Below are positions 35,658-44,062 of a stretch of 64,000 nucleotides of DNA, one piece after another. This DNA comes from Exilibacterium tricleocarpae. Lineage in GTDB: Bacteria > Pseudomonadota > Gammaproteobacteria > Pseudomonadales > Cellvibrionaceae. The position numbers were made by a program, and so were the translations under genes. The first letter of the stretch is position 1, and the number at the start of each line of letters is the position of its first letter. Location of the stretch: NCBI RefSeq assembly GCF_007004655.1, contig NZ_ML660113.1:1-64000 (forward strand), in the 5' to 3' direction. The notes beneath the pieces are model-generated. The model made no database searches, had not been told where the DNA came from, and saw nothing but the letters and a program-made list of their open reading frames with translations.

Positions 35658-36824
35658 ATGCTGGCCCAGCCGTTAATTAGCGCCGATTGGAGTTTTGCGC
35701 TATGGGCGGTATTAGTGCTGCTGGCAACTTTTGGCTTTTGGGCCGATACCACGAAAGTTGGCAGTAATATTTCCGGGGCCGCAGCGGTGCTTGTTGCGGC
35801 GATGATGCTGTCCAATATCGGTATAGTGCCAAAAGAGGCCGCTACCTACAGTGTTGTCTGGTCCTATTTGGTGCCGCTTGCGATACCACTGCTGCTGTTT
35901 AAGGCAGATTTGAGAAGGGTGATTGCGGAAACCAAAGGTATGATGGCAGCGTTTTTCCTGGGAGCCACGGGCACGGTAGCAGGCGTGTTAATTGGCTACT
36001 TCCTGTTGCCACTGGGGGAACAGGCTGCAGAACTTGTCGGCGTGTTTAGTGCAAGCTATATCGGCGGGTCCATGAACCTGATCGCGGTGACACAAGCGGT
36101 CGGGCTGGACCCCTCACTGGCGACGGCCAGCATTGCTGTGGACAACGTGATCATCGTTATCTATCTGGCGCTTTTGGCCACTATGCCATCGCTCGTTATA
36201 GTTCAGCGGTGGTTTAGCCATTCGCCTGTGCCTGCACCCGCCAGCCCGGTAGCAGGGGTGGCTGGCGGTGACGTAAATCGACAACAAAAGCCGCAGCCGG
36301 CAGTTATGGACCTCAAGCATATCGGACTTGCTCTCGGCTTGTCGTTTACCATTTGTACCTGCGGTAACGCGCTGGCCGCCTACTTTGGTGTGGCCGGTTA
36401 CAGCATTATGTTTATCACCGCGATCACCATTGTCGTGGCCAATCTGTTTGCCGGACAGCTTAAGAAGCTCAGAGGTGACTACGAGATAGGTTTGTTTTTT
36501 ATGTACCTGTTCTTCGCCGCTATTGGGATCGGTGCGGATTTGATGTCGATGGTGGACAAGGCCGCCGTTATTAGCGCCCTGGGTATTATCGTCATTGTCT
36601 GTCATGCAGTAGTGATTTTCGCAGGTTCCAAGTATTTCAAGCTTGATCTCATGGACGCGGTGATTGCTTCCAATGCCTGTGCCGCCGGCCCCGCCAGCGC
36701 GGCAGCCCTCGCCGCCGGTAAAGGACGCACTGATTTGGTGGCACCCGCAGTTCTGTTGGGCGTCTTTGGTTATAGCATCGCCAACTTTATTGGTGTTGGA
36801 CTTACCGGCTGGCTGGGACACTAA
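35658..36824 (+). CDS. DUF819-family membrane protein
   Basis: A 388-aa protein with about 10-11 membrane helices. Characteristic DUF819 segments are present: LPLGEQAAELVGVFSASYIGGSMNLIAVTQAVGL, VDNVIIVIYLALLATMPSL and ASNACAAGPASAAALAAGKGRTDLVAPAVLLGVFGYSIANFIG. A GCGGAGAG ribosome-binding site precedes the ATG. DUF819 proteins are often linked to peptidase genes, and this one is in line between the receptor and the serine hydrolase. A transport role is likely but the substrate is unknown. Confidence 0.88.
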   Translation: MLAQPLISADWSFALWAVLVLLATFGFWADTTKVGSNISGAAAVLVAAMMLSNIGIVPKEAATYSVVWSYLVPLAIPLLLFKADLRRVIAETKGMMAAFFLGATGTVAGVLIGYFLLPLGEQAAELVGVFSASYIGGSMNLIAVTQAVGLDPSLATASIAVDNVIIVIYLALLATMPSLVIVQRWFSHSPVPAPASPVAGVAGGDVNRQQKPQPAVMDLKHIGLALGLSFTICTCGNALAAYFGVAGYSIMFITAITIVVANLFAGQLKKLRGDYEIGLFFMYLFFAAIGIGADLMSMVDKAAVISALGIIVIVCHAVVIFAGSKYFKLDLMDAVIASNACAAGPASAAALAAGKGRTDLVAPAVLLGVFGYSIANFIGVGLTGWLGH

Positions 36825-36872
36825 ATATTGTACTAACGGATACCGCGATATTAACGGGCGCGGAGACTATTT

Positions 36873-38534
36873 ATGAGAAAAACCATTCAAGCCACGGTGG
36901 TCTCCTTATCGTTATTGGCTGCTTTTACTATAGCTGCGGCCAGTGATTTAGCGACTGGTGATACAAAGACCAGTGCTGCAGAAACCAGAGCTACAAGGAC
37001 AAAACAGGAAAAACCAGGCCTAAGCTCAGAACAAATTGACCAGCTTGTCACTCGTGTCATGGTGACATTTAATGTGCCGGGCGTTGCCGTGGGCATTGTC
37101 AAAGACGGCAAGATCGTTCATGCCAAAGGTTACGGCGTGCTGGAGGTCGGTAAAAAAGACAAGGTGAATGCGCAAACCCTGTTTGGCATTGCGTCTACCG
37201 GCAAAGCGTTTACCGCAGCGGCTTTGGCCCTTCTCGTGGATGCGGGAAAAATCACGTGGCATAGTAAAGTGATCGATCATATTCCTACCTTCCAGCTTTA
37301 TGATCCCTGGGTCACCCGGGAGTTCACGGTTAAAGACCTGCTGATTCACAATAGCGGCTTGGGACCGGGGGCGGGAGATTTAATGTTTTGGCCTACCTCC
37401 AATTTTTCAAGAGAAGAGATTATAGCCAATATGAAGTATTTAAAACCGGCCGATAGTTTCCGCTCTGCCTATGCTTACAACAACCTGATGTATATTGTCG
37501 CCGGCGAAGTAATTGCCGCGGTATCCGGAATATCTTATGAGAACTTTATTGATCAATATATTTTGCAACCACTGGCAATGAACCATTGCGCAGCCAATCG
37601 CAGCCATCTGAAAAAACATAACAATGTTGCCGAGCCACATTTGATAAAAAACGGTGCTCCGGTAAAAACCGCCCGTCTCGAAGCCACCGTCTACGATCGG
37701 TCGGTGACAGCCGCAGCCGGTGGCATACAGTGCAGTATTCAGAGCATTCTTAAATGGCACGCCATGTTCCTTAACAAAGGACGCCTGCCAAACGGCGATC
37801 AATTCCTGTCCGAGCAACAGCAGGAAACTATAATGACACCCCACACATTGGTACCCGTTAAAAAAACCAGACGGGAGTGGTTTGGTACAAACTTTTCAAC
37901 CTATGGCCTCGGTTGGTCACTGGAGGATTTTCATGGCTATAAACTGGCGTATCATTTTGGTGGCTTAACGGGTATGACCAGCGCCAATGCGATGATTCCC
38001 GAGCTAAAGCTCGGGGTCGCCATCTACACCAATCAACAGGCGGGCAATGATAAAACGGCGATCTTATATCCTATCCTGGAAGCATATATCACCGATGACA
38101 ACACAGATTGGCCGCAGAAGCTCTACACCATGCAGCAAAAAGAAATAGCCGAAGCCGCGGAGACTACCGTGTTTTCAGACCAGCCTGACTACAAGCTGAT
38201 AGGATCAATTGAACGCTATGCGGACACCTATAAAGACCCCTGGTTCGGCAAGGTTGTGATTTCCTTACCGAATAATAGGAAGGCAAGTCAGGAGTTGTCT
38301 TTTAAATCCGACCGCTCAACGGTCTGGCAGGGAAAAATGGTGCCGCTGGCATCAGACTTATTCGTCGTACGCTGGAATGATCGCGCACTGAATGCCGACG
38401 CTTATGTGAAATTTTCGATAGACTTTGCAGGCAGGCCGAAAGGTTTCACCATGAAAGCGGTGTCGCCACTTACTGACTTCAGTTTTGACTTTCATGACCT
38501 GAATTTTACAAGACTTAACCGTGTAAGGCAGTAA
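36873..38534 (+). CDS. exported serine hydrolase, beta-lactamase/class C family (MlrB-like context)
   Basis: A 553-aa protein with an N-terminal signal peptide (MRKTIQATVVSLSLLAAFTIAAASD). Catalytic motifs are visible: SxxK as STGKAF near residue 108, YxN as YAYNNL near 199, and a later HFGGLTG segment serving as the third motif, around residue 368. A C-terminal DUF3471-like domain of about 130 residues follows. Family members are D-aminopeptidases, esterases, carboxypeptidases and MlrB (linear-microcystin peptidase, about 540 aa). GCGGAGAC precedes the ATG, 48 nt after DUF819. The peptide substrate is inferred from the neighbourhood. Confidence 0.87.
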   Translation: MRKTIQATVVSLSLLAAFTIAAASDLATGDTKTSAAETRATRTKQEKPGLSSEQIDQLVTRVMVTFNVPGVAVGIVKDGKIVHAKGYGVLEVGKKDKVNAQTLFGIASTGKAFTAAALALLVDAGKITWHSKVIDHIPTFQLYDPWVTREFTVKDLLIHNSGLGPGAGDLMFWPTSNFSREEIIANMKYLKPADSFRSAYAYNNLMYIVAGEVIAAVSGISYENFIDQYILQPLAMNHCAANRSHLKKHNNVAEPHLIKNGAPVKTARLEATVYDRSVTAAAGGIQCSIQSILKWHAMFLNKGRLPNGDQFLSEQQQETIMTPHTLVPVKKTRREWFGTNFSTYGLGWSLEDFHGYKLAYHFGGLTGMTSANAMIPELKLGVAIYTNQQAGNDKTAILYPILEAYITDDNTDWPQKLYTMQQKEIAEAAETTVFSDQPDYKLIGSIERYADTYKDPWFGKVVISLPNNRKASQELSFKSDRSTVWQGKMVPLASDLFVVRWNDRALNADAYVKFSIDFAGRPKGFTMKAVSPLTDFSFDFHDLNFTRLNRVRQ

Positions 38535-38731
38535 CGATAGCAATGAAATCTGCCAAAAACCAAAAAATTTAGTCCGGTTTTTTCCTGTTTTATAAATTAG
38601 GACGACTATCCCTCTATCCCCCGATAACTTGCAACCCATGCAGATTAGCGAAGAAATAATGTCACCGGCATTGCCTGCTGCATATCTAAAATGTTTGTGA
38701 TTGTTGCTAAGCCTGCTATCTCCAACAGGGT

Positions 38732-38854
38732 ATGGCTGCAGCATGCGCCACTGCGGAACAACGTGCAGAAGCAAAGTTGCGGGAGGAAAACGAGGAGGAA
38801 ATTGAAGCACAGCGCCAGGCTTTACCGGATGCTGTGGCGCGGGCAGAAAAATAG
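38732..38854 (+). CDS. 40-codon charged ORF, possible remnant of a small lipoprotein gene
   Basis: The 38535-38865 gap holds no full gene. The 40-codon frame starting MAAACATAEQRAEAK and ending LPDAVARAEK is rich in Glu/Arg/Ala and strongly helical, unlike chance sequence, and its AAAC start resembles a lipobox. No signal peptide precedes it (an in-frame stop is 24 nt upstream), so it may be a decayed or frameshifted lipoprotein. Low certainty. Confidence 0.25.
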   Translation: MAAACATAEQRAEAKLREENEEEIEAQRQALPDAVARAEK

Positions 38855-38865
38855 GCTTATCAGGA

Positions 38866-39762
38866 TTAGCGCCCCAACGCCGCAACACTGAGCCGCTCCA
38901 CAAACCAGCCCAGCGCTTTCCCCTTGTTATTTGCTTTCCACACCAGATGCAGGGGCGAAGCGGTGGTCGGCTGCGCCAACGGTAGAGCCACCAGATCGCC
39001 GACGCGCAATTGTCGCTCGATCCGGTGCAGCGGCAGAAAACCGACGCCCAGTCCCTGTACCTGGGCATCGATTTTCTGCTGCACGGTAGGCACCCGCAAC
39101 ACCGCCTGCCGATCGAAAACGCGGCGCGTCAACGGCGGCAACCGGCGCGAGGAATCGCGTACCACCACCGCACGATAGGCCTGCAAATCCGCCGGCTCCA
39201 GCGGTCGCCCGAGAGCGATCAACGGGTGCCGGCGCGGCACCACGAACGCCCATTCGACCTGCATGATTTCCCGATAGCGCAATCCCCGGGTATTGGCAGG
39301 CGGCTCAGGGGCCGCCAGGGCCAGGTCGGCACGCTCCTCGATCACCGCCTCCCATGAGCCACCCAACACCTCCTCGTAAAGACTGATCTCGATATCGGGC
39401 TTGAGGTCATAAAAGGCCTGAATCTGCGGATAGATCACCGCGGTCGGCAAAATCGAATCGACGGCGATAGTGAGACAGGACTCCCAGCCGCTGCCGACCT
39501 GCCGGGTGGTCTCCACCAGCCGCTCGGCCGCCGCCAGCAGATCGCGCCCCTGCTCCAGCAGCACCCGCCCGGCCGGCGTCAGCACCGAGCGGCGCCCCTC
39601 GCGGCGAAACAGGGTGACATCGAGATCCTGTTCGAGCTTCCGCACCGTATAAGTAACCGCCGACGGCACCCGGTACAGGGCCGCCGCCGCGGCGGCGAAA
39701 CTACCCTCGCGATCTATGGCATCCAGAACTTCTAGCGCATCCAGGGTCAATCGGGCAGTCAT
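38866..39762 (-). CDS. LysR-family transcriptional regulator
   Basis: A 298-aa protein. The N-terminal winged helix is LTLDALEVLDAIDREGSFAAAAAALYRVPSAVTYTVRKLEQDLDV; the effector domain begins around LTIAVDSILPTAVIYPQIQAF. The ATG at 39762 is preferred over an earlier TTG. It is divergent from the glutathionyl-hydroquinone-reductase-like gene and is expected to control it and the pirin gene. A short palindrome lies in the shared promoter. Confidence 0.9.
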   Translation of the reverse strand: MTARLTLDALEVLDAIDREGSFAAAAAALYRVPSAVTYTVRKLEQDLDVTLFRREGRRSVLTPAGRVLLEQGRDLLAAAERLVETTRQVGSGWESCLTIAVDSILPTAVIYPQIQAFYDLKPDIEISLYEEVLGGSWEAVIEERADLALAAPEPPANTRGLRYREIMQVEWAFVVPRRHPLIALGRPLEPADLQAYRAVVVRDSSRRLPPLTRRVFDRQAVLRVPTVQQKIDAQVQGLGVGFLPLHRIERQLRVGDLVALPLAQPTTASPLHLVWKANNKGKALGWFVERLSVAALGR

Positions 39763-39779
39763 GGCTCGCTCAAACAATT

Positions 39780-39796
39780 ATTCAGACAATTTGAAT
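39780..39796. promoter_or_regulatory. candidate LysR operator in the lysR / GST divergent promoter
   Basis: ATTCA-GACAATT-TGAAT, a 5-bp inverted repeat with the T-N11-A spacing used by LysR proteins, lies 18 bp from the lysR start and about 100 bp before the GST gene. The rest of the 39797-39898 stretch is AT-rich. It could be chance, as the arms are short. Confidence 0.4.
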
Positions 39797-39898
39797 ATAA
39801 AGGTCATTTTATTTCGATTTTTGTTTTTTATGCAATGCATATAATGGCTTCAACCAAGCAAATTTTTTGAAGTTTTAGATATCAAAGGCGGTTATATC

Positions 39899-40846
39899 AT
39901 GGGCTTACTTGTCAAAGGCGAATGGCACACAGACTGGTATGACACCAGTGCTACCGGCGGCGAATTCGTGCGCCAGGACTCCCAATTCAGACATACCCTC
40001 AAGCCCGAGGCCGACGGCGACGGTTTTGTCGCCGAAGCCGGGCGTTACCACTTATTTGTTTCACTGGCCTGCCCCTGGGCCCATCGCACATTGATCCTGC
40101 GTAAATTGAAACGGCTGGAAGACGTTATCGGCGTCACTGTGGTCAAGCCCGAGATGCTCGAAAACGGCTGGGAAATCGCCGAGCCCGGACCCATTGCCGA
40201 TATCCAGTATCTCTACCAGGTCTACACGACCGCCGACCCGCACTACAGCGGCCGGGTTACCGTACCGGTGCTGTGGGATAAGAAAACCGGGACCATTGTC
40301 AACAACGAGTCATCTGAAATTATTCGTCTGCTGAACTCGGCATTCAACGACTTCACCGACGTCAAGACCGACTACTACCCGTCGGCGTTGCGCGACGAAA
40401 TAGACGCTGTCAACGCCACGGTTTACGACAATATCAATAACGGCGTCTACAAAGCGGGCTTCGCCACCACCCAACGCGCTTACGAAAGAGCGTTCGGCAA
40501 ACTGTTTGCGACGCTCGATGACCTCGAACAGCGCCTGGACCAACGGCGCTACCTTGCCGGCGACCAGGTGACCGAAGCGGACTGGCGCCTGTTTACCACA
40601 CTGATCCGCTTCGACAGCGTCTACCACGGTCACTTTAAAACCAATCTCCGGCGCATTGAGGATTACCCGAACCTGTCGAACTACCTGCGGGATTTGTATC
40701 AGCAACCCGGGGTGGCAGAGACGGTTAATTTCGACCATATCAAAACTCACTACTACTACAGCCACGACACCATCAACCCCACCCGGGTGGTACCCCTCGG
40801 GCCGCAGATCGAATATTCCACACCCCACGACCGGGATCGCTTCTAA
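39899..40846 (+). CDS. glutathionyl-hydroquinone reductase-like glutathione S-transferase (YqjG/Xi class)
   Basis: A 315-aa protein. Catalytic motif LACPWAHRTLILRKLK (cysteine in CPWA) is near residue 58, with the characteristic N-terminal leader GLLVKGEWHTDWYDT and the mid segment TVPVLWDKKTGTIVNNESSEIIRLLN. The C-terminal all-helical domain includes YDNINNGVYKAGFATTQ. Xi-class enzymes reduce glutathionyl-hydroquinones. A family-wide start and AAAGGCGG site support the ATG. Followed by pirin after 43 nt, likely one operon. Confidence 0.92.
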   Translation: MGLLVKGEWHTDWYDTSATGGEFVRQDSQFRHTLKPEADGDGFVAEAGRYHLFVSLACPWAHRTLILRKLKRLEDVIGVTVVKPEMLENGWEIAEPGPIADIQYLYQVYTTADPHYSGRVTVPVLWDKKTGTIVNNESSEIIRLLNSAFNDFTDVKTDYYPSALRDEIDAVNATVYDNINNGVYKAGFATTQRAYERAFGKLFATLDDLEQRLDQRRYLAGDQVTEADWRLFTTLIRFDSVYHGHFKTNLRRIEDYPNLSNYLRDLYQQPGVAETVNFDHIKTHYYYSHDTINPTRVVPLGPQIEYSTPHDRDRF

Positions 40847-40889
40847 AGTAGTCGCACTTTTTATCAACCTCACAGGGGAGAGCAGCGCC

Positions 40890-41780
40890 ATGAGCAGCCA
40901 GACAGAACAACCGCGTGTCCTGACCAAACTGCAGCCGAGCGTGCCGGCTACCGACGGCGACGGTGTCAGTATTCAACGCAACGTCGCCCACGGCGCACCC
41001 CAGACGTTCGATCCGTTCCTGCTGCTGGACGAGATCGCCTCGGACGAAGCTGCGGACTATATCGGCGGCTTTCCCGAACACCCCCACCGCGGCTTCGAAA
41101 CCGTTACCTATATGCTCGAGGGCACCATGAAACACCGCGACCACCTGGGTAATGAGGGACTGCTGGAGAGCGGCGGCGTGCAGTGGATGACCGCCGGGCG
41201 CGGCGTTCTGCACTCCGAAATGCCGCAGCAGGAATCCGGCCGCCTGCACGGTTTCCAGCTCTGGGTGAATCTGCCGGCAGCGCAAAAAATGACGGCGCCG
41301 CGTTATCGCGAATACAGCGCTGAGCAGATTCCCGCCATTGGCTTCGGCAGGGGCAACCTGGCCCGGGTGATCGCCGGCACCTTTACCTTTGCCGGGCAAA
41401 CTGTCGCCGGGCCGGTGCAGGGTGTCAGTACCCAGCCCGACTATATCGACATGAATCTGAACGCCGGCGAGCAAGTCAGCTTACCTGTCGACCGCGGCAA
41501 GCGGGTATTAATCTACGTCTATCGCGGCCAACTGGCGATCGGCGCCGACGCCAGGCCCCTGCAACAACAACAGCTCGGCGAGTTGAGCAACGGCAACCGC
41601 ATCGAATTTACCGCCACCGCCGACAGCGGACTCTTGTTGCTGGCCGGCAACCCCATCGGCGAGCCCGTGGTAAACTGGGGTCCTTTCGTGATGAACACCC
41701 GCGAGGAGATCGAACAGGCCATATCGGACTATCGCAATGGCAGGCTGGTCTCAGAAACAAGTCAACCTGCAACAAGTTAG
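40890..41780 (+). CDS. pirin family protein
   Basis: A 296-aa bicupin. The N-terminal cupin carries the metal ligands in FPEHPHRGFETVTYMLEG, with HRDHLGNEGLLESGGVQWMTAGRGVLHSEMP following, and LHGFQLWVNLPA closes it. The C-terminal cupin is less conserved. Pirins bind iron and act as redox-sensitive cofactors or quercetinases. CAGGGGAGAG precedes the ATG. Paired with a GST, it probably belongs to a detoxification unit. Confidence 0.93.
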   Translation: MSSQTEQPRVLTKLQPSVPATDGDGVSIQRNVAHGAPQTFDPFLLLDEIASDEAADYIGGFPEHPHRGFETVTYMLEGTMKHRDHLGNEGLLESGGVQWMTAGRGVLHSEMPQQESGRLHGFQLWVNLPAAQKMTAPRYREYSAEQIPAIGFGRGNLARVIAGTFTFAGQTVAGPVQGVSTQPDYIDMNLNAGEQVSLPVDRGKRVLIYVYRGQLAIGADARPLQQQQLGELSNGNRIEFTATADSGLLLLAGNPIGEPVVNWGPFVMNTREEIEQAISDYRNGRLVSETSQPATS

Positions 41781-41816
41781 CTCGAACACAAGCTGCTGCG
41801 AAAAATTGCCAAACGC

Positions 41817-41930
41817 GATGTCGATGTCGATGTCGATGTCGATGTCGATGTCGATGTCGATGTCGATGTCGATGTCGATGTCGATGTCGATGTCGATGTC
41901 GATGTCGATGTCGATGTCGATGTCGATGTC
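41817..41930. repeat. perfect hexanucleotide microsatellite, 19 copies of GATGTC
   Basis: 114 bp of uninterrupted GATGTC between the pirin stop (41780) and the next GST start (42026). The unit length is a multiple of three, so long frames in both strands (Met-Ser, Asp-Val, Asp-Ile repeats) are artefacts of the repeat. The flanking unit ends in GATTATTGTC. It is the second perfect short tandem array in the window, with no sequence shared with the heptamer at 8591. Confidence 0.97.
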
Positions 41931-42025
41931 GATTATTGTCTTGGTCAAACGTCTATAGACTGCAATGCCGGATATTCGCCGGCAATGGGCAATCTTGGAA
42001 AACAATACCGTGTGAGGAACAGACC

Positions 42026-42649
42026 ATGACGACGCTTTATGAATGGCCACCGACCCGCTCACAGCGCGCCAGGTGGGTGCTCGAAGAACTGGGGCTCGAC
42101 TACGAGAGTCACCCCGTCAATCTCATGGAGGGAGACCAGCACGCCGATACCTATCGGGCCATACACCCGCTGGGCGTGGTCCCGGCGCTTGCGACCGACA
42201 GTTACACCCTGCTGGAGTCGGCCGCGATCGTGCTGCAACTGATCGATGAAAACCCGCAGACAAACCTGGCGCCCGCGGTGGGAAGTGCCGCGCGCGCCAT
42301 TTATTACCAGTGGTGCATCTTCGCCTGCGCGGAACTGGACCCCTGCCTGATGATGTATTTCGACAATACCCTGCGCCCGCTCGAAGCCATGCGCCCACCG
42401 GGCACCGCCCACGACCCCGGTATCGCCGCCCGCGGGCGCGCAGATTTCGCCAGCCGTGCCGAGATGTTGTCGAAGGTGCTGGACGGGCGCGATTACCTGG
42501 TCGGCGGTAGTTTTTCCGGTGCCGATATCATGGTGGGCCACAGTTGCTTCATGGCCACCCATATGGAATTGATCGGTGATTATCCCGTGCTCGAAGGTTA
42601 CTACCGGCGGCTGGCGCAGCGGCCGGGTCACCGGAAAGCCTACGGCTGA
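42026..42649 (+). CDS. glutathione S-transferase family protein
   Basis: A 207-aa GST. N-terminal thioredoxin-like domain: TLYEWPPTRSQRARWVLEELGLDYESHPVNL, with a Ser/Pro-type motif, then PLGVVPALATDSYTLLESAAIVLQLIDE, which carries the ES glutathione-binding motif. The C-terminal helical domain follows to residue 207. GTGAGGA precedes the ATG. The closest class cannot be given with confidence. Separate from the preceding GST by the hexamer array. Confidence 0.87.
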   Translation: MTTLYEWPPTRSQRARWVLEELGLDYESHPVNLMEGDQHADTYRAIHPLGVVPALATDSYTLLESAAIVLQLIDENPQTNLAPAVGSAARAIYYQWCIFACAELDPCLMMYFDNTLRPLEAMRPPGTAHDPGIAARGRADFASRAEMLSKVLDGRDYLVGGSFSGADIMVGHSCFMATHMELIGDYPVLEGYYRRLAQRPGHRKAYG

Positions 42650-42690
42650 AAGTCATCGAGGGGCAAAACACAACCCAATGCGGCGCACCA

Positions 42691-43698
42691 TCAGGTGTGC
42701 TTCTCCAGCGCAGCCAGTCCGCTGCAGACGCGGTTGCGCCCCTGTTCTTTCGCCTGGTACAACCACTTGTCAGCTTCGGCAACCATGCTTTCCCAGTCAC
42801 CCTCGCAACCGCCCACCATAGCGGTAATGCCGGTGCTGCAGGTAACCGCCGCATAAGGGCTTTTACTGTGCGGCAGTCCCTCTTTAAAGAGTTGTTCCGT
42901 GGCCCGCTCACACACGGTTACCGCTTCCTGCAGCGGCGTTTCCGGCAATAGCAACAACAATTCCTCGCCGCCATAGCGGTACAGTCGGTCGGAGCTGCGC
43001 ACCGATTTTTGTACCACTTTTACCACCGCCTTTAACGCCTCATCACCGGCCTGGTGGCCATAGTGATCGTTGTAATACTTGAAATAGTCGATATCCAGCA
43101 GCGCCAGCGCATAGGGGCGCTTGTAGCGCACCGCGTTGATATGGGTAAACTGCACGTCAACTTCCATGGAGCGCCGATTGCCGATACCCAGCAGACCATC
43201 CTGCAAAGACAACGCCTTGAGTTCCTCATTGGCCTCAGACAGCTCCCGGGTGCGCTCGCGGATGTGGTGCTCGATAATGTCACGCTGCTTTTCAATCGCA
43301 TTGAAATGGGCCCGCGTCATATCCGCATAGGAGAGCACCCCCACCAGTTCATCGCGGGCGTTTACCACCGGCAGGTGGCGGATGTTGCGCGCCTGGGTAA
43401 TCACCAGCGCCTCGTAGAGTGTGGCGTCCTCGTTAATACATACCGGCGGGGAGGACATAAAGTCCGCGACGTAAAAGGTGCGCGTCGGGCACATAACCAA
43501 CAGTTCCGACAACACCTTGACCATATCCCGCTCGGTGATAATGCCCACTGGCCTGCTGTCGTCGGTGATGACCATGCAGGAGTATACATGCTCGTGCATC
43601 ATGCGCACGACCTCGTCCAGGCTGGCATCGGCCGGGACACTTTTCACCGATACGGACATCAGCTCGTGAATGTAGACATGCTGCATAGATAACACCAT
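42691..43698 (-). CDS. diguanylate cyclase with tandem CBS domains
   Basis: A 335-aa protein: two CBS domains (about 5-62 and 72-125; ELMSVSVKSVPADASLDEVVRMM and FMSSPPVCINEDATLYEALVI), a short coiled region (ADMTRAHFNAIEKQRDIIEHHI...), then a GGDEF domain. The active loop reads GGEEL in place of the usual GGEEF, and RSSD stands five residues before it, matching the I-site. CBS pairs usually sense adenine nucleotides. The start is uncertain (43698 or 43686). Activity is likely but the F-to-L change should be noted. Confidence 0.88.
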   Translation of the reverse strand: MVLSMQHVYIHELMSVSVKSVPADASLDEVVRMMHEHVYSCMVITDDSRPVGIITERDMVKVLSELLVMCPTRTFYVADFMSSPPVCINEDATLYEALVITQARNIRHLPVVNARDELVGVLSYADMTRAHFNAIEKQRDIIEHHIRERTRELSEANEELKALSLQDGLLGIGNRRSMEVDVQFTHINAVRYKRPYALALLDIDYFKYYNDHYGHQAGDEALKAVVKVVQKSVRSSDRLYRYGGEELLLLLPETPLQEAVTVCERATEQLFKEGLPHSKSPYAAVTCSTGITAMVGGCEGDWESMVAEADKWLYQAKEQGRNRVCSGLAALEKHT

Positions 43699-44062
43699 TA
43701 CTACCGTCGGGCCGGCACCCGACAATGGGGTATTGATTGTACGTTCGGGGGGCCGGCGGCGGTCCGACGGCAACGGCCGTTTTTCCGCCAACCGGTTAAA
43801 AATACAGTAGACCCTGAAATCATTTCCTTCAACCCGGTAATCCGCGCAAAGGGCAGGTGTCGATCAACCAAGCGGCGGACCTGCCCGGGAAAAGTATGGG
43901 GGATAGCAACAATCAGTGACTGCAACCGGCAGATTGCGCAACCAGAGGATCAGGAGACGCAGCCGACAAGCACTTTGAGCGCAGGCAAAAGGCGCCAAAG
44001 CGAAGAGAGGCTGGAAAGCGGAGAGAGGCCGAAAGCGGAGAGTACCCGGAACCCGAAAGGTG
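43699..44062. other. gene-free stretch with hairpin and imperfect direct repeats
   Basis: No convincing gene. GGGCAGGT (43851-43858) pairs with ACCTGCCC (43879-43886). At about 43996-44043 three imperfect 16-18-bp copies follow each other (AAAGCGAAGAGAGGCTGG / AAAGCGGAGAGAGGCCG / AAAGCGGAGAGTACC). GC-rich otherwise. Confidence 0.4.

Noticed and set aside
29123-38534. Complete microcystin-degradation (mlrABCD) cluster
   Set aside because: No MlrA-type CAAX protease gene is visible, and the resemblance of the two hydrolases is at family level only, so the full claim is not supported.
41737-42062. Met-Ser or Asp-Ile repeat proteins on both strands
   Set aside because: They are produced only by reading the GATGTC hexamer array in different frames; no ribosome-binding site and no other coding signal.
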